Shown here: positions 52,347 through 61,789 of the stretch, in pieces
How the letters are laid out: every line of letters starts with the position of its first letter
Numbering within the stretch: the stretch's first letter is position 1
Source: Flavobacterium limnosediminis JC2902
GTDB lineage: Bacteria; Bacteroidota; Bacteroidia; Flavobacteriales; Flavobacteriaceae
Length of the DNA: 64,000 nt
Direction: 5' to 3'
Assembly (NCBI RefSeq): GCF_000498535.1
Contig: NZ_AVGG01000002.1
Location: 186,001-250,000 of the forward strand
The notes under the pieces: model-generated
Told to the model about the DNA's origin: nothing
What the model saw: the letters and a program-made list of their open reading frames with translations, nothing else
Databases searched by the model: none
Made by a program: the position numbers and the translations under genes

Positions 52347-53672
52347 TTAGAACTTGATATTTCCGGCGATTTCGTGTAACATCACTTCCGATATTTTAGC
52401 CTGAAACTTAGCACTGCTGTTTCTTGCCTTAACATTGATATAATTCTCCTGAGCATTTCTGAATTCAATCGTCGGAATCGATCCTATTTTAAATTTTTCC
52501 AAAGTTATATCAAGGTTTTTTTTGGCAATTACTTCATTATGTTCTTCCAGTTTCGCCAATTCCACATTTGTTAAATAAGTTTGATAGGTCGAGTGCAGTT
52601 GTGAATTTACCGTTTGCTTTTGCTGCTCTGCAAAAAGGGAAGAATTCTCCACCTGAAGCTTGGCTATTTTCTCATTTTTATTCTGAAGAAACCCGTTAAA
52701 AACATTCACCGTAGCCGAAACACCGTAATTGAATCCGTTTCCTGAAGACTGCGACACAAACCCCAAACTGGATTCCGACCTATTGAAATTATACCCAGAA
52801 CTCAATCGAACTGTGGGATATCTTTCGGCTCGCACCTGTTTCATATCTAGTTCGGCAACTCTTTTATTGATCAAAGCCAATTGCAACTGCGGATTTTGCT
52901 GATCAACCAAAGTCTGCAAATCAGTCAGTTGTAATTTATCATCGATACTCACTTCCTCCACCACATTAAAATCGATGGTCATGTCACGCGCCAAAAGTTC
53001 ATTAAGACTGATTTTAGAATTCTGATAAAACTGTTTCAGCAGCAGCAGGTTCGACAAATCCTGATTCAGATCCACTTCTGCATTTAACACTTCCAATTTT
53101 GATGCTTTTCCTATCGTAAATCGGTTTTCAGCTATCTTTAAACGCTGCCTGGAAATCACAATCGTCGTATCCAACGCTTTTATCAGTTGTTGCTGTTTTA
53201 CCAGATCGTAATAGGTTGTCATCACATCACTGACTCTGGTCAGAATCGTCATTTTCAACTGTACCTCCCCTTGCATTTCCAAGGTAGTTAACTGGTCGTA
53301 ACGTGCAAACATTTTAAGACCGTCAAAAACGGTCCAACCTAAATTTACACCGTAAGCCAAGCTGTTATTTTTGGCATTGTCCAATTCCCGAACTTCACCC
53401 GTTGCTTGTGTTTGTTTGGTATTCTGAATATTGTTATTCTGATTCAGTGTCGCATCTACCCGGGGTAACATTCCCGCGTTGGCCAAACTTTTATTTTCCC
53501 TACTCACTTCCAGCTCATTAGAAGCAATTTTAATATCATAATTGTTTTTAAGCGCAATTTGTACCGCAGCGTCAACGGTTAACACCTCCTGGGCATTACC
53601 TGCAAATACAACAGTTAGCCATAATACCGTTTGAAACAAAACTTTATTTAGCATATCATTATTCCTTTTCAT
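52347..53672 (-). CDS. TolC-family outer-membrane efflux protein
   Basis: About 441 residues from ATG 53672. Alternatives are ATG 53678 and ATG 53654, the last giving MLNKVLFQTVLWLTVVFAGNAQ and having AAGGA nine bases upstream. Signal peptide, then two OEP repeats: LTVDAAVQIALKNNYDIKIASNELEVSREN and, later, NPQLQLALINKRVAELDMKQVRAERYPTVRLSSGYNF. Outer-membrane channel of the tripartite RND pump encoded immediately upstream; overlaps the permease gene by about 14 bases. Confidence 0.88.
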   Translation of the reverse strand: MKRNNDMLNKVLFQTVLWLTVVFAGNAQEVLTVDAAVQIALKNNYDIKIASNELEVSRENKSLANAGMLPRVDATLNQNNNIQNTKQTQATGEVRELDNAKNNSLAYGVNLGWTVFDGLKMFARYDQLTTLEMQGEVQLKMTILTRVSDVMTTYYDLVKQQQLIKALDTTIVISRQRLKIAENRFTIGKASKLEVLNAEVDLNQDLSNLLLLKQFYQNSKISLNELLARDMTIDFNVVEEVSIDDKLQLTDLQTLVDQQNPQLQLALINKRVAELDMKQVRAERYPTVRLSSGYNFNRSESSLGFVSQSSGNGFNYGVSATVNVFNGFLQNKNEKIAKLQVENSSLFAEQQKQTVNSQLHSTYQTYLTNVELAKLEEHNEVIAKKNLDITLEKFKIGSIPTIEFRNAQENYINVKARNSSAKFQAKISEVMLHEIAGNIKF

Positions 53673-56600
53673 ACTCATTTAAATTGTCAAATTCCGGTCG
53701 GTGTTTCTTTTCCCGTGACCACATTAGGTAAATTGCGGGAATCACGAATAAGGTCAGCAATAAGGAAAACAAAGTTCCGCCAACAATAACAACCCCCATA
53801 CCGATTCTACTTGTAGAAGCAGCTCCAAGAGACAAAGCGATAGGCAAAGCACCTAACGCAATTGCCAAACTCGTCATTAAAATAGGACGTAAACGGGATT
53901 CGGAAGCTTCGATAATGGCCTGATACTTCGGTTTTCCCTGTTCCCGTAACTGATTCGCAAATTCGACAATCAGGATACCGTTCTTCGTTACCAGACCAAT
54001 TAACATCACCGTTCCGATCTGACTGAAAATATTCCAGGTCTGACCGAACAGCCAAAGCGAAAACAATGCTCCTGCCACTGCCATCGGTACCGTTAAAATA
54101 ATAATAAACGGGTCTATAAAACTTTCAAACTGTGCCGCTAAAATTAAAAATATCAGCAACAAAGCCAAACCGAAAGCAAACGAAGTATTCGAACTGCTTT
54201 CCTGAAAATCGCGTGATTCACCACTTAAATCGGTTGTAAAAGTATCATCCAGAATCTTTTCTTTAATGCGCTCCATCGCGTCAATTCCGTCGCCGATACT
54301 TTTCCCCGGAGCCAAACCGGCAGAAACCGTGGCCGACATATATCGGTTATTGTGATACAATTGCGGCGGACTGCTTTGCTCTTCCACGGTAACCAAATTA
54401 TCCAGCTGAATCAATTGCCCGCTGCTGCTTTTTACAAAAATTGAGGTCAGGTCCATCGGAGCATTTCGGTCTTTTTTGTCGAATTGTCCCATCACCTGAT
54501 ATTGTTTTCCATTCATCATGAAATAGCCAAAACGCTGTCCGCTCAATGAAAGCTGCAGGGTTTGTGCAACATCAATAACCGAAACCCCGAGACTTTGAGC
54601 CTTTTCCCTGTCGATGGTCACATAAATTTCCGGTTTATTGAATTTCAGATTGACATCCGAATTGGAGAACGTAGGATCATTTTCGACTTCTTCCATGAAC
54701 AGCGGAATTTTCTGCTCCAGTTTTTTAAAATTCGGTGCCTGAATCACAAACTGAACCGGCATTCCACCTCTTCGGTTTACGGCGATTGTTGGCGATTCTG
54801 AAACGTTAAGTTTTGCCTCGGAATATTGCTTTGTCCATTTGGTTAAACCTTCTGCTATTGCTTTTTGCGACTTCTCCCTTTCTTCCGGCTGTACCAATGC
54901 GATTCTGGCCCTTCCTGAATTTACCGACGAAGCACCAAATCCTGGAGAGGTAATAATCAGACTCACTTTTTTCTCAGGAATGGAATCGTTGATCAACTCG
55001 GTTAATTCATTCATAAACCTATCCATATAATCGTAAGAAGCACCTTCGGGAGCGGTTACGTTTACACTGATAAAACTTCGGTCATCGTACGGAGCCGTTT
55101 CCTTCTGCAACATGGTAAAAAACAGGTAAATCAACCCGAAACAACCTAATAGTATTATGAAACTCAACCATTTTTTCTTCAGAAAACCTGTCAATGCCTC
55201 TGCATAAGTAGAATTCATTTTCTGAAAATACGGTTCCGTTATAGTGTAAATCTTTGATTTTTTCTGTTCACCGCCTTTCATCAGGTACGCGTTTAACATC
55301 GGTGTAAGCGTTAACGAAACAAAGGCCGATATCAGCACCGCCGCTCCGATAACTACCCCGAATTCACGGAACAACCTTCCCACGAAACCTTCAAGGAAAA
55401 TTACAGGCAAGAAAACTGCCGCCAAGGTTATGGAAATAGAAATTACTGCGAAGAAAATTTCATTGGAACCTTTTATGGCCGCTTCGATAGGATTCATCCC
55501 CTCTTCCACTTTTTTGAAAATATTTTCGGTTACCACAATTCCGTCATCAACCACCAGACCGGTAGCCAGTACGATGGCCAATAAGGTCAGTACATTTACC
55601 GAAAATCCACATAAATACATGATGAAAAAAGTGGCGATCAGGGAAACCGGAATATCAATTAACGGACGGAACGCAATCGCCCAATCCCTGAAGAAAAAAT
55701 AAATAATCAATACCACCAGAATGATTGATAACAGTAATGTTTCGGCTACTTCCAGGACCGCTTTCTTCACAAAAACCGTGTTATCGATTGCGATATTCAG
55801 TTTAAAATCTTTGGGTAAATCTTTTTTTAACTGATCGTATTTTTCGTAGAATTTCTCGGCAATGTCCAGATAATTGGTTCCCGGTTGCGGAATAATAGCC
55901 AACCCCACCATAGGCTGCCCGGAGTCCGATAATTTTGTTTCCAGGTTCTCCGCTTCCAAAGAGGCTTTACCGATATCGCTCAAACGAACAATTTTATCCC
56001 CTTCCGCTTTGATGATGATGTTATTAAACCCTTCTTCCGTCGAAATATTCCCGATAGTTTTTACAGAAAGTTCCGTGTTGGCACCCGTTAATTTACCCGA
56101 AGGCAATTCGACGTTTTGTTTGTTCAGGGCTACCCGCACATCCGCTACCGTACAACCGTAGGACGCCAATCGAACTGGATCGATCCACAAACGCATGGCA
56201 TATTTCCGTTGTCCCCAAATCTGAACACTACTCACCCCCGGTATGGTTTGCAAACGCTGTGACAGCACATTATCGGCATAATCCGAAAGCTCCAATACAT
56301 TCTTGTTATCACTCTGAACAGTCATGGTAATAATCGGCTCCGAGTCGGCATCCGCTTTGGAAACTACCGGAGGCGCATCTATATCCTGAGGCAAACTTCG
56401 AATTGCCTGCGACACTTTATCACGAACATCGTTAGCGGCTTCCTCGAGATTTTTATCCAGATTGAATTCTATGGTAATATTACTTCGCCCCTGACTGCTG
56501 GAGGAGGATATATTTCGGATTCCGTCTATGGAATTGACCGCTTTCTCCAAAGGCTCTGTTATCTGAGATTCGATGATATCAGCGTTCGCTCCGGAATAGT

Positions 56601-56748
56601 TCGTTTGCACCGAAATTTGTGCCGGATCAATCGAGGGAAATTCACGCACACCCAAAAAAGTATAGCCAATAATTCCGAAGAGTATCAGCATCAGATTGAG
56701 CACAATGGTTAATACAGGTCTTTTTATACTTAAAGTGGATAAACTCAT
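53659..56748 (-). CDS. RND efflux permease (HAE1, AcrB/MexF type)
   Basis: 1029 residues, the normal size. Twelve membrane spans in two sets of six around large periplasmic loops. The N-terminus LSIKRPVLTIVLNLMLILFGIIGY is followed by FPSIDPAQISVQTNYSGA. In TM4 the proton-relay pair is in LATGLVVDDGIVVTENI (DD). The second half has IGLVTKNGILIVEFAN. An HAE1-type drug/proton antiporter; the substrate cannot be read. Second gene of the adaptor-permease-TolC operon, 16 bases after the adaptor. Confidence 0.93.
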   Translation of the reverse strand: MSLSTLSIKRPVLTIVLNLMLILFGIIGYTFLGVREFPSIDPAQISVQTNYSGANADIIESQITEPLEKAVNSIDGIRNISSSSSQGRSNITIEFNLDKNLEEAANDVRDKVSQAIRSLPQDIDAPPVVSKADADSEPIITMTVQSDNKNVLELSDYADNVLSQRLQTIPGVSSVQIWGQRKYAMRLWIDPVRLASYGCTVADVRVALNKQNVELPSGKLTGANTELSVKTIGNISTEEGFNNIIIKAEGDKIVRLSDIGKASLEAENLETKLSDSGQPMVGLAIIPQPGTNYLDIAEKFYEKYDQLKKDLPKDFKLNIAIDNTVFVKKAVLEVAETLLLSIILVVLIIYFFFRDWAIAFRPLIDIPVSLIATFFIMYLCGFSVNVLTLLAIVLATGLVVDDGIVVTENIFKKVEEGMNPIEAAIKGSNEIFFAVISISITLAAVFLPVIFLEGFVGRLFREFGVVIGAAVLISAFVSLTLTPMLNAYLMKGGEQKKSKIYTITEPYFQKMNSTYAEALTGFLKKKWLSFIILLGCFGLIYLFFTMLQKETAPYDDRSFISVNVTAPEGASYDYMDRFMNELTELINDSIPEKKVSLIITSPGFGASSVNSGRARIALVQPEEREKSQKAIAEGLTKWTKQYSEAKLNVSESPTIAVNRRGGMPVQFVIQAPNFKKLEQKIPLFMEEVENDPTFSNSDVNLKFNKPEIYVTIDREKAQSLGVSVIDVAQTLQLSLSGQRFGYFMMNGKQYQVMGQFDKKDRNAPMDLTSIFVKSSSGQLIQLDNLVTVEEQSSPPQLYHNNRYMSATVSAGLAPGKSIGDGIDAMERIKEKILDDTFTTDLSGESRDFQESSSNTSFAFGLALLLIFLILAAQFESFIDPFIIILTVPMAVAGALFSLWLFGQTWNIFSQIGTVMLIGLVTKNGILIVEFANQLREQGKPKYQAIIEASESRLRPILMTSLAIALGALPIALSLGAASTSRIGMGVVIVGGTLFSLLLTLFVIPAIYLMWSREKKHRPEFDNLNEYEKE

Positions 56749-56764
56749 AGCTTTAAATTTTATC

Positions 56765-57826
56765 TTACTTTAACTTTACTTGTACGGGAGATTCTTCTTT
56801 TAACGTCATCACACCACTGGTTAAAACGGTATCTCCGGCTTTTAAACCTGAAATCACCAAAACCTCCTTATCGGTTCGGGCACCGGTTTCCACCATTACT
56901 TCTTTTGCTTTTCCATCAACCGAGATAAACACTTTTTTGCCGTTCTGAACCGGTATCAGTGCTTCGGTAGGCACCAACAAGGCGTCGTTGATTTTATCCA
57001 ACGGCAAAGCGATACTTGCAAATGTTCCCGGAATTAATTTCCCGGTCGGATTATCGGCAATGGCTCTCATTTTTAACGTTCGGGTCTCCACTTCAATTCC
57101 GGGCTCAATGGCATAAATCTTTGCCGAGAACACCTCTTTGGAACCAGCTACAGTAAACGAAAGTTGTGTATTGATTTTCATTTGCACAGCATATTTTTCG
57201 GGAATGGAAAATGTAATCTTCACCTGACTGGTGTTTACCAAATTGGCGATAACCGTTGTTGGAGTCGCATAGGTTCCTTTGGAAATGGAACGCAGTCCGA
57301 TTTTACCTGAAAAAGGCGCTTTTACCGATGTTTTAGCAATTTGAGCCTGAATCAGCTGTGTTTGTGCCTTAGCGGAACGGAAGTCGGCGCTGGCAATATC
57401 GTATTCTTCCTGACTGATGGCTTCTTTTTGCAGTAACAATCGCGCTCTTCTTTCGTTTTCGGAGGCTAGGGTCTGTTTGGTTTTGGCTTGCGACAATTGG
57501 GCGCGTAACTCCAAATCATTGATCTTTAAAAGTTGTTGTCCTTTTGAAACCAAAGTTCCTTCCTCGAAATTGATACTTTCCACTATACCGGAGACTTCAC
57601 TGCGGATTTCCACCTGTTCGTTGGCCTCAATGGAACCTGACAGCGAAAGATTATCGGAAAAAACCTGAGGCTTTAAAACAATCCCCGTAACTCTTGACGG
57701 TTTTTTATCTCCGCCTCCTTTTCCTTTACCACCTTCCTCTTTTTCTTTATTTTCGGATATTCTGTAAAAAATCATCCCTCCCAAGACAATGGAGAGCAAC
57801 AAGTAAATTATGTATTTGGGTTTCAT
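56765..57826 (-). CDS. RND efflux periplasmic adaptor (MFP)
   Basis: 353 residues. N-terminal membrane anchor/signal (about 4-22) followed by a short Lys/Gly/Glu-rich segment (KEKEEGGKGKGGGDKKPS). Lipoyl half-motifs in VEIRSEVSGIVESINFEEGTLVSKGQ and KAPFSGKIGLRSISKGTYA flank an alpha-hairpin (about 110-165). Beta-barrel and membrane-proximal domains follow. Links the permease to TolC. First gene of the operon; no TetR or other regulator gene is adjacent upstream. Confidence 0.92.
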   Translation of the reverse strand: MKPKYIIYLLLSIVLGGMIFYRISENKEKEEGGKGKGGGDKKPSRVTGIVLKPQVFSDNLSLSGSIEANEQVEIRSEVSGIVESINFEEGTLVSKGQQLLKINDLELRAQLSQAKTKQTLASENERRARLLLQKEAISQEEYDIASADFRSAKAQTQLIQAQIAKTSVKAPFSGKIGLRSISKGTYATPTTVIANLVNTSQVKITFSIPEKYAVQMKINTQLSFTVAGSKEVFSAKIYAIEPGIEVETRTLKMRAIADNPTGKLIPGTFASIALPLDKINDALLVPTEALIPVQNGKKVFISVDGKAKEVMVETGARTDKEVLVISGLKAGDTVLTSGVMTLKEESPVQVKLK

Positions 57827-57934
57827 ACGATGAAAGATTAAGTCCTTTAGACTTTGTTATTTTGATTTGGTTTAAACAAAGCTACTTCTTAATCTTTTCC
57901 AAGCCACTCATTCCAAATGGTATTTAACAAAATT

Positions 57935-58744
57935 TTAGCGACTTTCCCTGAAGTTAATCATCAGAGCAATCTTTTGGTAGAGTTCTGGAAATTCACTTTT
58001 GAATTGGTGTGGTGTTTCAAAAAAATGCTCCAGTACAACGGCTAAGAATTCATACTTATTGGTGTAGGCATAAATCCGGAAGTAATCCGAATCAACAAGA
58101 CGTTTTGCATTGGGCAAATGATGAATATCCCGCATGATTTCATCGAACATATCCGAGAATATAGTCATGCTGGTATTGTTGCTTTTCATGGCCTGAAAAT
58201 TAAGCGCATGGGCAAATTCGTGAAGTCCTAAATTATGGTTGTCGTTTTCGATGCTGAATCCCTTCTGAAAATCGGTCCAGGAGAATGCAATCACCTTAAC
58301 CGAAGGATTGAATTCCCCTTTGTGATATTTTGCGGTTGTGGTTGAATAATATTCGTCGGGGTAAATCAGAATGCGTTCAAAAACATCATACAGGTAATTT
58401 TTCATACCGAAAGTCAGCATCGTGGAGGTGGACGCGATATGCACTTTCATCTGATCGTCTACCACCAGACCCTCTTTACCCACGAATTCATATTCGGCAA
58501 TAAAATTAACCACGCGGTGTTCAAAATACTTTTTGTCTTTTCGGGAGAGTTTAGAGTAATATACGAATTCGTTCCTGAGAATTGCCCGCTGTGTTTTCTT
58601 TAACCGCCTGAGAAATGGGTAAAAATGAATGTAAAGCGGCTTATTGAAAACAGCTATATACCCTTTCTCGAAAGCCTTAAAAAGGAACATTCCGACAAAA
58701 AAAAGCAGGACAAAACCAATCAAAAAATCTACTAAATATTGCAA
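57935..58744 (-). CDS. MtfA-like zinc peptidase (M90)
   Basis: 269 residues starting at TTG (58744); no in-frame ATG lies upstream, and the next ATG at codon 19 would cut the membrane span. One N-terminal span (about 4-24), then the zinc site LGLHEFAHALNFQ (HExxH, about 180), with a downstream Glu in NKYEFLAVVLEHFFE as the likely third ligand region. MtfA in E. coli is an aminopeptidase/anti-repressor of Mlc; here the membrane anchor suggests a different setting. Confidence 0.82.
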   Translation of the reverse strand: MQYLVDFLIGFVLLFFVGMFLFKAFEKGYIAVFNKPLYIHFYPFLRRLKKTQRAILRNEFVYYSKLSRKDKKYFEHRVVNFIAEYEFVGKEGLVVDDQMKVHIASTSTMLTFGMKNYLYDVFERILIYPDEYYSTTTAKYHKGEFNPSVKVIAFSWTDFQKGFSIENDNHNLGLHEFAHALNFQAMKSNNTSMTIFSDMFDEIMRDIHHLPNAKRLVDSDYFRIYAYTNKYEFLAVVLEHFFETPHQFKSEFPELYQKIALMINFRESR

Positions 58745-58819
58745 TGTACAGATTTGGGGCTTACTTAATTTAACTTGAATTTTATAACACCATGCTTGAT
58801 GGATCGCCTAAAAATACGA

Positions 58820-58852
58820 AAAAGAAACAAAACACAACATTTTGTTTCTTTT
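58820..58852 (-). terminator. Terminator after tRNA-Arg
   Basis: Stem aaagaaacaaaa/ttttgtttcttt around cacaaca, with T runs in both orientations; it lies just downstream of the minus-strand tRNA. Confidence 0.7.
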
Positions 58853-58859
58853 TTATTCG

Positions 58860-58933
58860 TGACCTCGGAGGGGTTCGAACCCCCAACCCTCAGAGCCGAA
58901 ATCTGATATTCTATCCAGTTGAACTACGAGGCC
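58860..58933 (-). tRNA. tRNA-Arg (TCG)
   Basis: Minus-strand cloverleaf: acceptor ggcctcg/cgaggtc (one G-T pair), anticodon stem tcaga/tctga with loop tttcggc, anticodon TCG reading CGA, and T arm gggggttcgaaccccc-like (ggggg-ttcgaac-cccct). CCA is not encoded; discriminator A. Confidence 0.93.
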
Positions 58934-59016
58934 ATTATTTAGAGTAAAGAATACAGAACAAAGAGAAAAGACTTTTACCAAATCTATTTCCTTTAATCTA
59001 TTCTCTTTGTTCTATT

Positions 59017-59466
59017 TTAAACTAATAATTTTTTAACGATGGTGGAAATCGTTTTTCCTTCCGCTGTTCCGCCTAATTTTGCGGATGCCAATCCCATAAC
59101 TTTACCCATAGCAGCGATTCCGGTTGCGCCGGTTTCTGCAATGATTTGCGCTACGATTGCTTCCACTTCCGCTTCGGAAAGTTGAGCCGGCAAGAACTTC
59201 TCGATTACCGCGATTTGCGCCAATTCCGGTTCTGCCAAATCAGGACGGTTTTGGGTCGTAAAAATACCCGCGCTGTCTTTACGCATTTTTACCAATTTCT
59301 GCAACAACTTGATTTCTTCCTCTTCCGAGATTTCTTCTTTTGAACCGGATGCAGTCTGCGCTAATAATAATTCTGATTTTATGGCGCGTAAAGCTTCCAA
59401 TGCCACGGTATCTTTTGCTTTCATGGCGGTTTTCATTTCGTCCATGATTTTTGCTGCTAAACTCAT
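59017..59466 (-). CDS. GatB/YqeY domain protein
   Basis: 149 residues, full length for the YqeY family: LAAKIMDEMKTAMKAKDTVALEALRAIKSELLLA at the start, EEEIKLLQKLVKMRKDS, and the tRNA-binding-like tail GATGIAAMGKVMGLASAKLGG...STIVKKLL related to the C-terminus of GatB. It is thought to help tRNA amidotransfer or tRNA handling; the precise role is unknown. It lies downstream of ftsZ, separated by a terminator and a repeat. Confidence 0.88.
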   Translation of the reverse strand: MSLAAKIMDEMKTAMKAKDTVALEALRAIKSELLLAQTASGSKEEISEEEEIKLLQKLVKMRKDSAGIFTTQNRPDLAEPELAQIAVIEKFLPAQLSEAEVEAIVAQIIAETGATGIAAMGKVMGLASAKLGGTAEGKTISTIVKKLLV

Positions 59467-59585
59467 TTTGGTTATTTGTTTATTCGGTTATTTGTTCTTC
59501 AACAGACTCAGGATAATATCCTTCAACAAGTCCTGAAGACACCTTTTATTTTTTTGTTTACAAAAATTCAAATGACTCCCTTCCC

Positions 59586-59685
59586 AGCCCCGTCCCGATA
59601 GCTACCGGGAGGACGGAAATCTTGGTATTGTGAGATTGCTTTGCAATCTTGCAATGACAAATTGGAGGGAAAGCGGGAAAATGGC
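59586..59685 (+). repeat. Structured intergenic repeat, copy C
   Basis: AGCCCCG head with the imperfect palindrome tcccgatagctaccggga (59593-59610), GGACGGAAATCTTG, a hairpin agattgc/gcaatct, ATTGGAGGGAAAGCGGGAAAA tail. The block order matches copies A and B, but the central stem sequence is unrelated. Confidence 0.75.
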
Positions 59686-59746
59686 TGACTGACAAAGCCT
59701 TAACCATTCGCTCCAAAACCATTTTCTTGTTTTGCTATGCGAAGAT

Positions 59747-59780
59747 AAAAAAATAACCCGAAACATCACTGCTTCGGGTT
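59747..59780 (-). terminator. Terminator of ftsZ
   Basis: On the minus strand, stem aacccgaa/ttcgggtt with a 9-10 base loop and a T run, 27 bases past the stop. Confidence 0.85.
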
Positions 59781-59806
59781 AAAGGTTTCTCAAAAAAACA
59801 GGTTAG

Positions 59807-61777
59807 TTAGTCCACGTTGTCGTGCAGGAAGGAGTTATTGGAACGCAACTGAATGTCATCGTTACTGTCCATTCCCAAAGACATGCGGGATTTGCTGTTA
59901 TCCACAGAAGCGGCATTTAAATCCACTCCCATTCGTTTGTATGCAGGTTCTCTTTCCAACTCGTTCACGCGAGTTGCGCTGTTGTTGAATTTATAATTGA
60001 ACTCTTTCATTTTTCTTTTGCGTTCTTCGGCACGCATACGCAACGTTTCTTCAATAGTCATTTCCACCGGGGAAATCTCGTCGAAATGTGCTTGAGGCGC
60101 TACCGGAGTTGCTTCGGTTCTTTTCATGGTGAAGTTCAGTTCGGCAGCGATTGGCTCCTCCTTCACTTCTTCCACTACCGGTTTTGAAGTTGCCAATTCG
60201 TTTTCTTTTTCCATGTAATCATCCAGAGAATAGCGGATCACACCGGATTGGTTCACCTCGGTTACAGGAACCACCTGAACCGGTTCGTTCACGAACATTT
60301 GTTTGGTTTCCTCTGATAAATTGAAAACCCTTCTGTCGTCGTTAGTAGAAACACCTCCGTTGGACAAATCGAACGAGAACGTGATTTGCTCCTGAACCTG
60401 ATCGATTTCAGGCTTCACGATTTCGGCACCGAAAACTTCGATTTCACGAACGTCTTTGATTTCGAATTTAGGCTGCTCGACTGCCGGAGAAACGATTTCA
60501 AAAAACACATCCAGATTATTGATGAACTCGGAAGTCGGCACTAAATCCACTTCCGCCATTGGCTTTTTTGCTTCAACAACTTCAACCTCCTCTTCCAACG
60601 TAAATACGATTTTTTCTTCTACAATCGGAGCTACTTCTGCCACTACCGGCTCTGCTTTAGGTTGTTCTGTCGGAATGGAAAAATCGAAAGATGGAACAAT
60701 CGGTTTTTGAGTCAAATCCTGAACCAGTTTTTGCTCACCCTCTAAAGTATGGATGATTTTTCTAGGCTCAGTGTTAACGATTTCCGCTTGCTGTTCTACG
60801 TTAAATCCCGTTGCGATAATAGTTACCGCCACAGCATCTCCTAACGATTCGTCTTCACCAACCCCCATAATGATGTTGGCGTTGAAACCGGCTTCCGTTT
60901 GGATATGATCATTGATTTCTCCGATTTCGTCAATCGTGATTTCATTCGTACCCGAAACGATTAATAACAATACGTTTTTAGCACCTGTAATTTTATTGTC
61001 GTTCAACAATGGAGAATCCAAAGCGTCGATGATAGCATCTTTCGCACGGTTGTCACCAGAAGCAACAGCCGATCCCATAATGGCCGTTCCGCTGTTTGAC
61101 AACACGGTTTTGGCATCTTTTAAATCGATATTTTGCGTATAGTGATGCGTAATAACTTCTGCTATACCACGAGAAGCCGTTGCCAATACTTCGTCTGCCT
61201 TAGAGAAACCGGCTTTAAAACCAAGGTTCCCATAAACTTCTCTTAATTTATTGTTATTGATAACTATTAAAGAATCCACTTGCTTTCTAAGTCTTTCAAC
61301 ACCTGATAACGCTTGGTCCTGACGAACTTTTCCTTCAAACTGAAACGGAATGGTAACAATACCAACCGTAAGAATATCTCTTTCTTTTGCCAATTGCGCG
61401 ATAACCGGAGCAGCACCTGTTCCTGTTCCACCTCCCATACCGGCAGTAATGAATACCATTTTGGTATTGCTATCCAACATTTTTTCAATTTCTTCGATAC
61501 TCTCCAAAGCCGACTGCTGTCCCACTTCGGGATTCGCACCGGCACCTAAACCTTCAGTTAAGTTAAGACCTAATTGGATTTTGTTGGGTACCGAACTGTT
61601 TTGTAATGCCTGTGAATCGGTATTACAAACAATAAAGTCCACCCCTTTAATCCCTTGTTTAAACATGTGGTTGATGGCATTACTACCACCTCCACCTACA
61701 CCAATAACTTTAATCACATTTGATTGATTTTTTGGTAAATCAAATGAGATGCTTCCAAAATCTGAGTTGCTTTCCAT
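59807..61777 (-). CDS. ftsZ: Cell division protein FtsZ
   Basis: 656 residues. The tubulin-fold GTPase core (about 15-330) is complete: VIGVGGGGSNAINHM, the tubulin signature GGGTGTGAAPVIAQLAK, GIVTIPFQFEG and the T7 loop NNNKLREVYGNL...SKADEVL. The C-terminal 320 residues are an acidic, Val/Glu/Pro-rich disordered linker, far longer than in E. coli FtsZ (383 residues in all). The end RSNNSFLHDNVD replaces the classical IPAFLR-type tail peptide that binds FtsA. Forms the Z-ring. 12 bases after ftsA. Confidence 0.95.
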   Translation of the reverse strand: MESNSDFGSISFDLPKNQSNVIKVIGVGGGGSNAINHMFKQGIKGVDFIVCNTDSQALQNSSVPNKIQLGLNLTEGLGAGANPEVGQQSALESIEEIEKMLDSNTKMVFITAGMGGGTGTGAAPVIAQLAKERDILTVGIVTIPFQFEGKVRQDQALSGVERLRKQVDSLIVINNNKLREVYGNLGFKAGFSKADEVLATASRGIAEVITHHYTQNIDLKDAKTVLSNSGTAIMGSAVASGDNRAKDAIIDALDSPLLNDNKITGAKNVLLLIVSGTNEITIDEIGEINDHIQTEAGFNANIIMGVGEDESLGDAVAVTIIATGFNVEQQAEIVNTEPRKIIHTLEGEQKLVQDLTQKPIVPSFDFSIPTEQPKAEPVVAEVAPIVEEKIVFTLEEEVEVVEAKKPMAEVDLVPTSEFINNLDVFFEIVSPAVEQPKFEIKDVREIEVFGAEIVKPEIDQVQEQITFSFDLSNGGVSTNDDRRVFNLSEETKQMFVNEPVQVVPVTEVNQSGVIRYSLDDYMEKENELATSKPVVEEVKEEPIAAELNFTMKRTEATPVAPQAHFDEISPVEMTIEETLRMRAEERKRKMKEFNYKFNNSATRVNELEREPAYKRMGVDLNAASVDNSKSRMSLGMDSNDDIQLRSNNSFLHDNVD

Positions 61778-61789
61778 ACTGTATCGGTT

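Larger units (their letters stand above)
59467..59806. other. Gene-free spacer between ftsZ and the YqeY gene
   Basis: 340 bases. Holds the ftsZ terminator (59747-59780), structured repeat copy C (59586-59685) and, next to the YqeY gene, its presumed promoter region. No coding frame is supported. Confidence 0.6.
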
